A program made the position numbers and the translations under genes. A stretch of 62,000 nt of DNA, from positions 14,656,293-14,718,292 of the forward strand of contig NC_049980.1 of assembly GCF_000003815.2 (NCBI RefSeq). Direction: 5' to 3'. Below, piece after piece: positions 1 to 12,578 of this stretch. Below the pieces are notes generated by a model that worked only from the letters and a program-made list of their open reading frames with translations, was not told the DNA's origin and ran no database searches. Origin of the DNA: Branchiostoma floridae. Lineage: Eukaryota > Chordata > Leptocardii > Amphioxiformes > Branchiostomatidae. The first letter of the stretch is position 1; each line of letters starts with the position of its first letter.

Positions 1-1989
1 GAATGATGGTTACTGTTAATAGCTGCGACTATTTTACATATGCTGCCATACTAGGTGGCTTTTATCTGTAACTCACATTTTCTTTCAGTTGCAAATCAGT
101 AAACTGTTTCTTTTGGGGCTAAGTGTTCCTTAGCATGAAAACTAGAAGTGTTCAAAGGAATGGAGGCCCTTCCAGACCAGACTACTTTTTGTTTATTTTG
201 TACTAAAGTGGACATATATATTCCATCATGGTCACTCAGTAGGTAGCCACTCTATACTGCAATGCTACAGTAACTTCACCTTTATTTGGGGGCAATCTAT
301 AGGGTATTTAGGTATAGCAAATCGTCAAGCTGCAATTCTTCAAAATTATTGTTATTTCAAAATATTGCAGTTTGCCGACTTGATATCCCTAAGTGCCCAG
401 TTTTTAAAAACAACAGATATAGGATTAGGAACTAGTGTTACCATCTTCAGGGGTTGGTTGCTAAGATCAGGTGTAGGGTCAGTGCAATAAGCTTTATGGG
501 ATGAAAGAATCTGGAGATATAAAACGGAACGGAATAGTTATGGGACCTTTTTTCTGGAGGCCATCTAGTATACAAAGATCATAATGCAATTTTGGACTTA
601 CAAAGGCAGTGATGTTTCTGAAGCCCAGGTAACACTAGGAGAACTTTCTGAGTACATATTTGTTGCACAACTTTGCTGGGGAGGGCTGCCAAAACAGGAG
701 GTTTTTGTTTGAAGTTCATGCTCTCAAACCTCCCCTCCCCCTCTGTGGTCACTGCATTCTTTTGTACATATCACGTCTCCACTTAAAGGTAAAGCTTCCA
801 CTAGAATAGTGTAGTGTTATGCTGCTGTGAAGGACTTTTTCCTGGAAAAGAGTACAGTTTATATTTAGTACTACCATATTTCTGGATACTAGTACAAATG
901 TAGTTCATGCCTGCCCATTGAGGGCCTCTACCAGGTTGAGGAATTTGGAACCTTGCCCTTTCAGGACTGCATAGTTTCAGATGTCACCAGAGCAGGGCCC
1001 ACAAATAAATCTTCACACACTGTAACAAAGCTCCTCTTCTGCTGGCAGCTAAGTAAATACCGTACAGCTAATTGTATTTCTCCAACAAAATGGTAATATT
1101 GTTCATTCGGAAAGAGGGATAAGGTAAGAGAAAGAGCAGAGGAAGGATTCGGTGTTTGTCCTAGCATTCCTTCAATGATTTCCACTTCAGTGGCTATTGA
1201 TACCACTCATCTCCATAGTTTTCTTATATTCTAATAACAAAGTTCTGATCAAGCTTTATTTTTCTCAGAATTGTTGCTTTTAGAGTTTGTGTTTTGGCAC
1301 CAGTGTTGGGAAGTATTTGATAATATGAATACCTTGGTTTATGATCAAAACCTTACAGCATTTCATCCAAATTATGCACAGAAAGTCAACATGGTAAATT
1401 ACAAATACTTACAATGTACAAAAAGGATTTGATGCAAAGAAAGACATTGTTATCATGATATGCTTTATATTTGGATAATTTTGCACAAGTGCCTTGAAGA
1501 CACCATGTTTTCTAAACTGCTACATTATATTAGTACATATATGTAATGTTGTGGACAATAATCTACACAGAAATGAATTTTGAAAGAAATGAAATAGAAA
1601 CTAAATATGGCAAAGTTCCTATAGTAATATTAGTATATGATATAAATGTCAGTTGCCAACAATGAACAAATTGCCCTCTGATCTTATACTGCTGCCAAAC
1701 TGCGTATGGTAAAATTTTGATACCTTGGGTAAAAAATCAATGCAAGGCCATGGTAGTTCAACATGTAACTCACTAACTGTGATGTAGTTTTGTTCCCTCA
1801 CTACATGTGTTGAGAGATGAATAATAACTAGAATGATTATAATGCAGGGTTCGAAATATTTTTTCTGCATACCTGCACTGGTGCAGGTAACATCGAAAAT
1901 TACCTGCACCAGTCAAATTTTACCTGCACCACTCTTAACTTAGGAAGTATGGATCATACTAAAATTGTTCAGGAATCATTGCTATTTTT

Positions 1990-3230
1990 GTCTTTCGCCG
2001 CGCTTCCGCGGCGAAAGGCAATCAGACCGATATTAGATTTCTGTCCGTCTGTCCGTCCGTCCGTCCGTCCGGGTCGACCATGCCATACCGTGCTAGCGAG
2101 ATATTCTACCCTGTAGATTCGACGGTATGTAACGTTATGACATACGTATCGGCCTACCATGAATGTGCTGCTTGGTTTGCGGTCCATGCCATATCGTGCT
2201 AGCGAGATATTCTACCCTGCAGATTCGACGGTATGTAACGTTATGACATACGTATCGGCCTACCATGAATGTGCTGCTTGGTTTCTGTATGGCTTATAAG
2301 CAGGAATTTGCAGAGACGGATGTGAACGGTGAGGATTTCTTCGTAAGATTGTATACAATTTATAAACTAACATGTTCGCTGTTTGGTTATAATAAAACAG
2401 ACATTGTAGAGAACAGTTTGACATGTCATTTACTTTGTTTTATGGAAAATCACCGCTACAAAATCTAGAATTGTGTAAGATGCGTGCGCCGCATCTGACA
2501 TGGTGTGGGAGGGGGGCGTATTCGGAAATTTCTTACTCTAAGAAATTTCAGGCTATTTTCGTGTAACAAACTTCTTTCAGCAAAATAGTAGCCCTCGGAT
2601 GCGTTGAAAATAGAATTACCCACATTTAATTTATAATTTCGAAAGGGAAGATTCTGACCGAGCTCGACGGAGTGAGTCTGACGCGTGACGTCACGACTCC
2701 GTCAAGTAAAAGCATAATTGCGTTACTAAAAGAAACGAAACGTTCCATTAAACATACCACGGACCTGTTTTAGTTTAAAATATCTACCTTTCACATGATC
2801 TTGCCATTAAAAAAAATATTTCCATTACTGTATATGCCATGTTAATATTTTATGTTCAGTTGTTTATGGTGACAATACTTTGTTTGTTCTTGCAGAAATT
2901 CAGGACACATCTACTGATAAATTTGATTACTACAGTGCACTTTCATAAAACCCTGTTGTACTGTAACAGAGCCGTTCTTAACAGCGAAACAATCCGAATA
3001 AAGTTAACATCATTCATGCAGTTGTGTTATTATACAGTTCAAGTAAAATATACTCTGTGAGAACCACTACCTTACTAAACAGTTATATAACCTAGCACTT
3101 GACCAAACTGTGCCAGAGCTGCCAACGTTGCAGACTTGGCACCCACGCTTGACCAAACTATGCCAAACAATTTTACCTACACAATATAAGTAAGCGAAAG
3201 ACTAGCTTTTTTCAGAAGCTCTTGTTTCTT
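1990..3230. mobile_element. Insertion nested in the hAT-like element, with terminal hairpin
   Basis: This segment is absent from the sister copy at 11968-12314. Its left end has a perfect 11-bp inverted repeat with a 4-base loop (ctttcgccgcg at 1992-2002, closing at 2017). The motif gtctttcgc at 1990-1998 recurs inverted as gcgaaagac at 3194-3202, and a further short hairpin lies at 3205-3221. Inside are a GTCC-rich microsatellite (2040-2070) and two near-identical 101-bp direct repeats. No transposase is recognised. The superfamily is not clear, and the exact borders are uncertain by about 30 bp on the right. Confidence 0.5.
2078..2284. repeat. Two 101-bp tandem direct repeats
   Basis: Units 2078-2178 and 2184-2284 are separated by 5 bp and differ at only a couple of positions. 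Each contains the short motif tgctagcgagatattc and the near-palindromic segment tatgtaacgttatgacata. They sit within the nested mobile element. Confidence 0.85.
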
Positions 3231-4398
3231 GTATACTTTATAGGTGGTAACAGTCAATGCAGCTAATAACAATCCATATGCACCTAACGTTACATTATAG
3301 AAAATCTTGACTTCTTTTTCTGGAACAGTGGAAGACAAGGGATACTTTTTTTTCCCGTAATGTTTGGGTTCTATGAATGATGTAAAGAGGAAAGTTGTTT
3401 TCTCTTTGTCTATAAAGATGATGAATATACGTGTAATTATTTGCCTTTGTTAGAGATGATAAAGTGGCTCTCCCCTGTACCTATTGTCAAGAACAAAGAA
3501 GTATCAAACTAGCTGTGTATCCCAGTCTGTTATGTACCTCATTAGTCAGTATCTCCAGAGGCATCAGCATGGACTAAATAGGCTACAATTACACGCCTCA
3601 TCTGTCCTATTGTTGATGGTAACAGAGATGATATCTTGGGCTTTGCATTTTGTCTCTAGAGATGTTTGTGCCCATGGGGGCAAACCTGTAATATTAGTTG
3701 AACAGGCAGGAACTATTCTTCACTGTCAGTGGGTTACAACTTATTTGAAGATAAGTACACACCATTAGGACCACCCATGAAGATAGTACGTTGTAGTTGT
3801 TCTCCAAGCAGAGGTTCGCTTGCAGGGATAGTAGTGGTTGGGATCTTTATCCACTCTCTCTCCTCACCTCTTCCTCACAAATGGATGGATCAAGCCTTTT
3901 AAGTGTAATCACTCTACCACATTACAGCTGATTTGTAACAAGGTGCGAAGTCTGTGGTGGGAGTTTTTTTAGTTTTTACCTGCACGGCTGTGCAGCACGG
4001 GAGTTTCTGATATGACAATGGCCGGCCAATGTGTGTAAAGAAATTGCATGTCTGTTTTCTGCTATTTTGTATTTCCCAGCCACCCACCTGCCCAATTATT
4101 ATTGCCTCATTTTTTATGTAGAATTACTTTTGGTTTGGGAATAGCACAGATTGTGAATGTCATGGAGGGTGAAAACTGGAAATTCATTGTGACTGTCTGA
4201 TGTTCTGATTAGGAAATATTACCAGGCCTGGATTTGCTAGTTATGATTTCTGGAATTGCTTCATTTAGATGAGTAAGTAATGACTAGAGGTAATATATAC
4301 TGTTATCCTAAAGGAAACAGAGAAGAAGTGGTTCCATGTAGATAAGATATCCTTTTATAGCAAGCATCATACATAACAATATATTTTGCAACTTCCAG

Positions 4399-7300
4399 GT
4401 CTCTTCCCTCTGATTTTCAACCTTGCTACGAACGCGAAGATTACGTCCAATGCAACATGCGGACTGAACGGACCCGAGAACTACTGCAAACTGGTGGAAC
4501 ACGTGCCGGGGGAACCCTTCCCACAGGACCCACAGTGCAGCGTCTGCAATGACAATGACCCGTACTTACGACATCCCATAGAGAATGCCATCGACGGGAC
4601 CAACAGTTGGTGGCAGAGTCCAACCATCTCTCAGGGACGACAGTACAACTGGGTTACTATAACACTGGACTTGGGGCAGGTCAGTATTGTTGCGTAATGA
4701 TAACAAGGTTTTTTTTACTGCTTCTGACAGAGACGACTGACCAACTAACCCAGGTATTCTTCGAGGAATTGATATTGGTCACTTTGTGATAAATAATCTG
4801 GACAGTTTGCAAAATGAGGAAAACAAAAAGCAGGCTTGACTTTTAAAATCTGCTTTTGCATTGTTTCAGTTTTGTGTGCATGGGGTTGGGGTTAGTGATG
4901 TAGCAATGCCTTTTGTATTTCTATGCTGTTTTTTTAGCATAGCACATTGTTATTATCATTATGCTGTTGATAATGATATTTCATGTTCTGTATGGGATGG
5001 ACTGCAGGAGAGATTTGTTTGTTGGTCAATTTTATTATTAATTTTAACTGCCACTATTGTGCATATACATATATTTAGCTCTGGGCATCAGCAGTTGAAT
5101 GAAATAGTGAGCGTCCATTAATTGTTGCCCTACCAAGTGAAATCCAGGTCAGAAATTCAGACAGCACATAAAAGACTTGTTTGTTGATCTCTGAACTGAC
5201 CCTTTTACACCTACAGCACTGCTGTGACCATCCATGACAATCATTTTACCTTAATTCCTCCCTATCAGAGAAAGACACACACACCAACAGCTCATTTTAG
5301 TCCCATCAACCCTCCTTGTTTTTGCTACAGAATATCCAAAAAGTTACTGCTCAAAAGAAATATCACATATTACAGTAGACAGAATCTGACATGGGTAGTA
5401 GTACTGAGGCAGAGGGTACCACCATATATGGAGAAGGGCAAGGAAACCTGAACCTTGCTGTGGTATTTAGACAGACATGGCCCAGCTAGAATGCAAGGCA
5501 GCTGAAACTAAAATGGAGCTATCCAAGTAGAGAAGGGATGTTTTGTGTAGCTTCATAAAAACAACATAGGTGTGTACATGTATTTTGTGGATTTAGATCT
5601 ACAAGGATTAAACAAACATACTCTTTGTTGAACACCCACTTTTTATGGGTGTGATGAAAATGAGTTGAGAATATCAAGCCTGTGATCTTATGGTGGCTGG
5701 TTCCAGTCTGGGAAAGAACAGCTGGGATTTGTGTGGGAGGTGCTAACTCTAGACATTACATACTACTATTTTATCCTCACATAATGATAAACCATTCCCT
5801 TCTCAGTTGAATCTTATGTGACCTTCATCAATGTAAACTGTAGAATATTTCTAGGAGTTTGGTTATGAAATTATCCGTGCAAGCTAGGATATTAACAGAC
5901 ACAGGGAAGAAACAAATGTTTTCATAGAGCTTAATGGGGGTGCTCCCTCCACCTGGGTCTGTCTAGACTACAAGGTTGTCTACAACATTCTTGTTGAAGG
6001 TTGTTCTAGCAAGGAAGGAAAATAAAGACACTTAGGCCCACTTTACATTACGCTTTTCGCGTTAGCGGTAAATTTCCCGTTATCGGGACGCCGCTATCGG
6101 CACCTCTTTAGACACACCGCCCGGAAATCTGACAGGACACCCTCGGCGCGCGGTGGAATGTAAAATCTTGGTGAAAGTCTACCCGTAAAGATCGCAGTTC
6201 CTTTTTGCTGCACATTGTTATATTGAACAAACGTTAATTTTTTGTTTGCGTACAGCTACCAAGTGATTGAAAATTCAAATACGAGACTTGCATGAGAAAT
6301 ACAAGTCCCTGACTACGTTGTTGTTTCGCTGACACTTCCGGTAACTTCAACCACAAAATTTTCGATAAAAAAGCACTTAACTTAAAAACCCTTTCAAAGC
6401 GAACTGTTTGATAGAAGATCCCTTTCTTTCAGTGATGACCTGCTAAATTATGGCTACGTACTGAAATAAATGTGAATATACGCATAATTCCTGCAGGTAT
6501 AATAACTACCTCGTACGTAAAAACTCAAGCTGTCAGCAGTTCATGTGGCGGGAATTTCCCCACCAATGTCATAGCAACGGCCACCACTGTCATAGCAACG
6601 GCCAATCGGAGACGCGTAATGGGATTACTTCATACAAAATTTGCAGAGATAGCGGCTTCTGGTTTCGGTACAACGTAACGATGTGTTGCAGGAGAAAATA
6701 TTCGGAATCGAACTTGTATATTTTTTTACAGGTCTTCCACGAAAATTGTGCAAAAGTAGGTCGTCCAAAAATGTGAGAATGAGACTATTTTTCGCTGACA
6801 TCCCGCCTGCTTTGAAGGTTGACTGCAGACCCGATTGACGTAAGAGCCTGCGTAGGTGGCCATTACAGAAAAGGCAGGCCGTGAAAACCATTTTTTCTTC
6901 GTAGTTCGGGTTGATTTTTGGGTTGACATTCATTCTACTAGTATATAAAAAAGTAACTATCAGGAGACTGTTTTCTTATCACTGTATTCTTACCCAGCGT
7001 TATGAACATGATCGCTGCTGGCAATATTTTCCTCCAATGTTTTGCAAATCTGTACCCACCATTTTCGCGCCATATGCTAATAAGCGCGCGCTTTATGCTA
7101 AACGTCTAAATCCCGCTAACGCGAGCCCGACGTGTTCTCTTTATACGCAGTTTGGCGCTGAGGGGGACTCCCGCTGAGCCTACGGGCGTACACTTCGGAG
7201 TGGACGGGAGAAAATTTGACGATAGCGGGACTACGTTAACGGGAACTCTCTTTACATGGGGCTCCCGCTAACGCAGTCCCGTTATCGCCAGTCCCGCTAA

Positions 7301-10300
7301 CGCAAAAAACGTAATGTAAAGTGGGCCTTAGACAGCAGTGAAGTAAATCAAATGAGTAAAAGTAGTAGCTGGCCGGGGCTCTGACCCTTTACTGGAATAT
7401 GTAGAATAATGATTTTTTGGGGGAGGTGACTTTCAAATTGCCACCCAAGGTCCCTCTTCTCTTGATATTGAATACTTCCATCCTACTTTAGCCCTTAGCT
7501 AATCAGACCAACTAAGCTCAACTCCCTACTAGAACTAGGCCCAACATGCTAACAATATCATGTTAACCATAACCTAACATGCTAACCAATCATGCCACTC
7601 CACAAGTATCCCTGACCTAACCCCTTAACCTAACCCTGTCGCCCCCTCCCCCAGAATCTTTGCTAGAGCCCTGATCCCCTCCCACCACACTTGCCACATG
7701 CACATATGGATACTATCCTATAAGGAATGTGGAGCAACCAATGGAAAGTTAATGAAACTGGATAAACATGTGATTTTTCCTCCAACAGGCAGAATGTCCA
7801 CTGGTATATAATGTTGCTATTGAGCATCCCATTTGTAAAAAGTCAACAGTGATAGTCTCAAATGTACATGTATCTTCTGATCTCCTGTTGGGACGTGTCC
7901 TGTTGCTGGTATGTCTTTGGTTGCACATGAGGAATGAGACAAGGTCATGATCCAAACATCAAGTTGACAGGAGGATATTTTCACAACAATGTGCCTTCCT
8001 CCTTACCATACCTGGATATCTCCTGTCTAATTTGGTGTAAGCAATCCACCTGTTACTGAAAAATTTGGGATAAATAAACATGCCATAATTCCTTTACAGT
8101 ACTGTCCATTTAACCATGAAATTGTTTTGTATATATTAGTTTTGTGGTTCACTATCCTGTTACTCATTAATTTTTATGCAGTTAAAACTTTTCAAAGCAG
8201 GCAAGGTGTGGTTGTACCAATACAACTACTTTTCTCTTGGCTCGTACATTATAGAAAAAGAGGAATCCTTTTTAGACATTTACTCCTTTTCTCTGAACAT
8301 TTGATGATGCCTGAAGGTTAGAAAGTGACATTTAAGCTACGATCTAGTTCATGTCTCTTTATTTTGGACACATTAACGCACGTGATTGTGACCACCCAAG
8401 TATCAGTGAGCCTGTAATTGTCAAGGATGCGCAATGTGCAAACAAGCCAGGCTGCAGAAGGATATGTTTTCTTCTTACACAACTTGGTCAACTGCCTCTG
8501 ACTTAATCTCCAAGCAGATCCTTTGGTGGCATAATATAGTGTCATAAAGATGTCGAAGGAGGGGCTAATGGACACTACTTGGCCAGCTTCACTCATTGGA
8601 CAGCTTATGATACTATCTTGTGGCTCTGTAGGATATGCTAGGAGACCTGTGACAGTCAATAGTCTGAGATGTCTCCACCATTTAACTCTTCACCTGCCTA
8701 CCCCTCAGGTGTATTTGCATGAACTGAAGCAGACTTCATATAGTGCTTACATATTGTATGTCATTAAGATCTACAGCGGGCCCTGACTTTGATCACACTT
8801 ACAAACTTGAATATTCCTTACCAAGACTTGTGAATCTATACTGTGTTTCTACCAAAGAACCACTGACCAGCATACATTTAGTGGACACTTATGGTGGCAG
8901 ATGGTTCTTGAGAGACCAAGTCAGAAGAAGCACACAAATTTTAGCCTATATAACAGGAGTGGGAAATTTGTCTTGGCAGGTTCTGAAAGACACCACACAG
9001 GCAGAGTAATCTTGAATGCCTGAGCACAGGACCATAACAAATCTGTTGTAGAACCCTGCAGTTTGTTAACCAAAGGACTACAGCAGGCAGTGTGCATGGT
9101 ATTATGTGTAGTTGACCTAAAAGTTTAAAGTGTCTGGAAGGTCGTAGCTGCTTAGTGTTTTCAGCAATGAGAACACATGAAAAACTAAGACATTTGTTCG
9201 CACAGCTGCTTTTAGTCTACATTTAGTACAGTTGTGTACATTGACTTGTTAAGAAGACTTTTATCAAAAACGTGTTAACCCTTTGTCCAAGAATGGCAGG
9301 CTAGACTGTACACCAGTCTGGTAAATAGAACTACAGAACAAGAAGATTTCTTCATCATCAGATAAGATATGATCTCTCCAGTATAGGAACAACATACATA
9401 TAGAGGGTAGATTATGTTACATCAGTTATTAAACCATCCCTGATGTCACTCCTCTTTTGCCATGTTTGCTTCTAGAGACACAAGACAAGTGCACCACTGA
9501 GTGATTGTTTTTCAGCAATGCATTTCAGTGAGTTGAGGAGGCAAGCAGCACTAGCAATTGACTAGTACTGATGATATGCCTGACCACTACAAGGTTTGAG
9601 TGCTGGAGATAGCATGAAGATAACAAGATATTCTCCCTTATCACATTTCCTTCCTACAGTTTGCATGAGCACCATTAGGAGGTGACCTGCAGCAAGGAAA
9701 AGGGGAAACATCTGTGTGTTTTGTCTGAGGCACAGGAAACTGCTGTGTGGGGGAAAAACAGGGGATCTCCTGCATTAATGTTGGGCTGGTGTTTGTCAGT
9801 GTGTTGTTTGGTGTCCAAAGTACATGTATTGCACTAAACAGACTGAAAGGTTGGACAGAAAATGAAAAAAGAATGAGTAGATTACCAACAACTTGTGAAG
9901 TTGAATTATAGTGAGTCAGCTAAAACTGAATTTTAAAAAGAAATCTTGCTTCACCTAAAGGAATAAGACATGTTGAACTGCATTGAATAATCAATGCAAA
10001 TCAAACTGAGAACGCCTCTTTTGAAGGAAGATGAAATGCTTTTCTAAGATTTTTGTCTGTCTTACGTCTCTATTCTACAAAAAAGATAAAGATAATGCTT
10101 GTTTCCTTTCTGATGTGTTCAACCAACATCCTGAAGAGCCATCTTGACTTTAGGAACATGTATTTAGCCATGTTGTCAATGCTGCTGGTACAGTGTCTTT
10201 AGACTCAGTCCATTGGATTGCTATATCGTCATCATTCCTCAATGCCTCTGTCAGTTGGTCTCCAGGTATTTCCACCTCCCACACAGGGTTGACTCTCCTG

Positions 10301-12578
10301 GCGATGCCTTTAACGTTTAAGTTACAATCAACCTTGTGTGGATGTGGGAGGGTAGGTATTAAATGTAATGCATTATTACAAGAGACACCTACCTTTAAAC
10401 AGCAGTACTGCAGACAGAACCCTAGTTTCACACTTTGGGGGATTTTTAAAAATCATTAGATTTGATATTCTTTCTAACTTACAGTACAGGTATGTCAATG
10501 TTTTGCTCCTGGTGAGTCCTGAAAGTTGTAGCTTTCTTGACTTGTATGTGGTGATGGAGTCAATGAGTTTTTATTGATGCATCCATTGTTTAATCTTCAA
10601 TCTTAGATCTTCCAAGTGGCTTATGTGATCATCAAGACAGCCATCACTCCACGTCCCGGCAACTGGATTCTGGAGCGATCCTTGGATGGAGTCCGTTTCC
10701 GCCCGTGGCAGTACTTTGCCATCTCGGACTCGGAATGTTACCAGAACTACAACATCACCCCCACCATCGGTACGCCCCAGTTCACCCAGGACGATGAAGT
10801 CATCTGCACATCCTTCTACTCCAGGTTTCCACCATTTGAGAATGGAGAGGTGATGTCCCTGTCATTGTTTTTAACAGTTGATCATCCTGTAATTACATCC
10901 TTTTAACTGGGTTTTTGAGGAAATCGTATGACTAAGGTTGTGTCTGCAAAAGCAGACATATGCTGCAAAAGCAAAAACAACATGCCATATTGTACGCAGT
11001 TGATTTTTTGTTTATATCCACTGCGTTGAATGTGCTTTCTACTATCACGTTTTGTTAGTACAATATGAACTGTTACGTCTTTATACTTTTATGTCTTCTC
11101 AATGAATATGAATTCTGTGCACAGATTCACGTCTCACTCATCAATGGTCGTCCCAGTGTAGACAACCCATCAGACACCCTCAGGGTAAGGCATTTCTTCG
11201 TGTTATTTCAACCATGTACAAATGTGTACTTTTGCTGGAAAGTGGAAGGCAATGAATGTCGATTTTGGTTATCTCTGGCCCCTATACATATGGCTTTAAT
11301 GTGTCTTACAAATTTTGTATTGCCTTAAATGTATTAATGTTAAAATATTGCCATCAATCCCAACTGAACACTAGTTATCAATGCTGACATTATGTGCTGT
11401 ATTTCACATATTGTATTCAGACCAGTTAGTGTATAATCAGATATTCATGCAAACACGTGTGCTGGTTTCCACACAGGAGTTCACCTCAGCCCGTTACATC
11501 CGCCTGCGCCTCCAGAGGATTCGCACTCTCAATGCTGACCTCATGACCCTGAGTTCACAGCGCCCTGACACCATCGATGCATTCGTCACCAGAAGGGTAA
11601 GGCCTACATTGGAAGAAGGAAAACCTGACAAAAGTATTTTTGTGTTACAGTCTAAACTACCCCAGAAGACTGATAACATGATGACAGTTCCTATAGACAG
11701 GGTTCTTATGCTTGTGTCAGTAGAAAGATTATTAAAGTTACCATCTAAAAGTGGTCATATCGGCCAGATGATCCTTATGTAGAGGTGGTCACGCAACAGG
11801 TTTGACTGTATGTAAATTGTAATTTTGATTCTTTTCCAGAATGTTTGTTGCCTAACATATAACAATCTACTGCAATCTACTGTGGCCATTCAAATGCTGA
11901 TAAAATATCATATACAATACAAAAACGCTTCCCTTTGTGTCCATGTGAAAGGCTTCAATACCACTTCCAGGGCTCGAAATACTACCTGCATATGCACATT
12001 AGTGCAGGTAAAATTGGAGCTGTGCAGGTATTTCTGGTGTCTACCTGCACCTAACCTGCACTGGTCCATGTACTAGTACTGGGTTTTATACATAAATGTC
12101 CTATGATGTAGGTGTATGTGGATTGTTGTTAGCTGTATTCACTGTTACCACCTATAAAGTATAAAAGAAAAAATAGCAATGGTTCTACAACAATTTTAGC
12201 ATGATCCATACTTCCTAAATTCAGACTGGTGCAGGTAAAATTTGTCTGGTGCAGGTAATTTTCAATGTTACCTGCACCAGTGCAGGTATGCAGGAAAAAG
12301 TATGTCGAGCCCTGACTTCCCATTGTGTCCATGTGAAAGGTTTTGATACCACCATATATGATATCTTGCTGTATCATTGTTGGTATGTCAAGTTCATGTT
12401 TATGTAGGAATCAACACAAATTTAAAGCTTATTTAGCAGACTCAGAGACTGTTTTGTGAAGAAAAGCCATCTCTTGTCATTTCCACAGTACTTCTACTCC
12501 ATCAAAGATGTCTCTGTTGGAGGACAGTGTATCTGTTTTGGTCACGCCAAAGTCTGCCCACAAGTTCCTGGTGCCCAG
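4399..12578 (+). CDS. Laminin alpha: N-terminal LN domain exons
   Basis: Exons 4399-4679, 10607-10849, 11125-11184, 11477-11596 and the start of 12489-12578. The translation runs from [20 protein letters not shown] through [61 protein letters not shown] and [20 protein letters not shown], all hallmarks of alpha-chain LN domains, which mediate laminin network polymerisation. The first exon starts on a split codon (phase 1), so an upstream exon is required. Introns here are large; the first (4680-10606) is nearly 6 kb and holds a 1.3-kb transposon. The domain looks complete apart from the leader, with no frame break. Confidence 0.96.

Larger units (their letters stand above)
1845..3290 (+). mobile_element. 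hAT-like non-autonomous element, interrupted by a second insertion
   Basis: The copy begins with CAGGGTTCGAAAT at 1845, followed by repeated TACCTGCACC / GGTGCAGGTA motifs. The same sequence in reverse orientation forms the element at 11968-12314, so the two copies define a family. Around 1981-1995 the match stops inside 'attgctatttttgtctt' and resumes at about 3225-3235 with 'tatactttataggtggtaa', so roughly 1.2 kb has been inserted within this copy. The right end is eroded and its limit is approximate. The CAGGG terminus is typical of hAT elements; no transposase is visible. Confidence 0.6.
1..4398. other. Sequence upstream of the first recognised laminin exon
   Basis: No coding exon is supported here. 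The first visible laminin exon starts with the last two bases of a split codon, so at least one upstream exon (signal peptide, start codon) must exist, but no ATG followed by a hydrophobic segment and a matching phase-1 donor could be picked out. It may lie left of the window. The region contains a hAT-like repeat from 1845 with an inserted element, listed separately. The remaining stretches (1-1844 and about 3300-4398) are AT-rich and show nothing I recognise. Confidence 0.6.
4680..10606 (+). other. First visible laminin intron (5.9 kb)
   Basis: GT-AG intron between two LN-domain exons whose protein ends join directly. It contains the Harbinger-like element at 6035-7327 and diverged inverted-repeat sequence at about 8500-8650. 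The remaining stretches (4680-6030, 7331-8500, 8650-10606) show only short open frames with no recognisable domain. Confidence 0.85.

Noticed and set aside
2265-3060. Short open frames of 67-73 codons inside the nested repeat
   Set aside because: They lie within a non-coding mobile element, show no transposase motif and are not shared with a second copy.
7495-7650. Repeated 'taacct' and 'catgctaac' motifs resembling telomeric repeat
   Set aside because: The units are irregular and interspersed with unrelated bases; not a telomere-type array.
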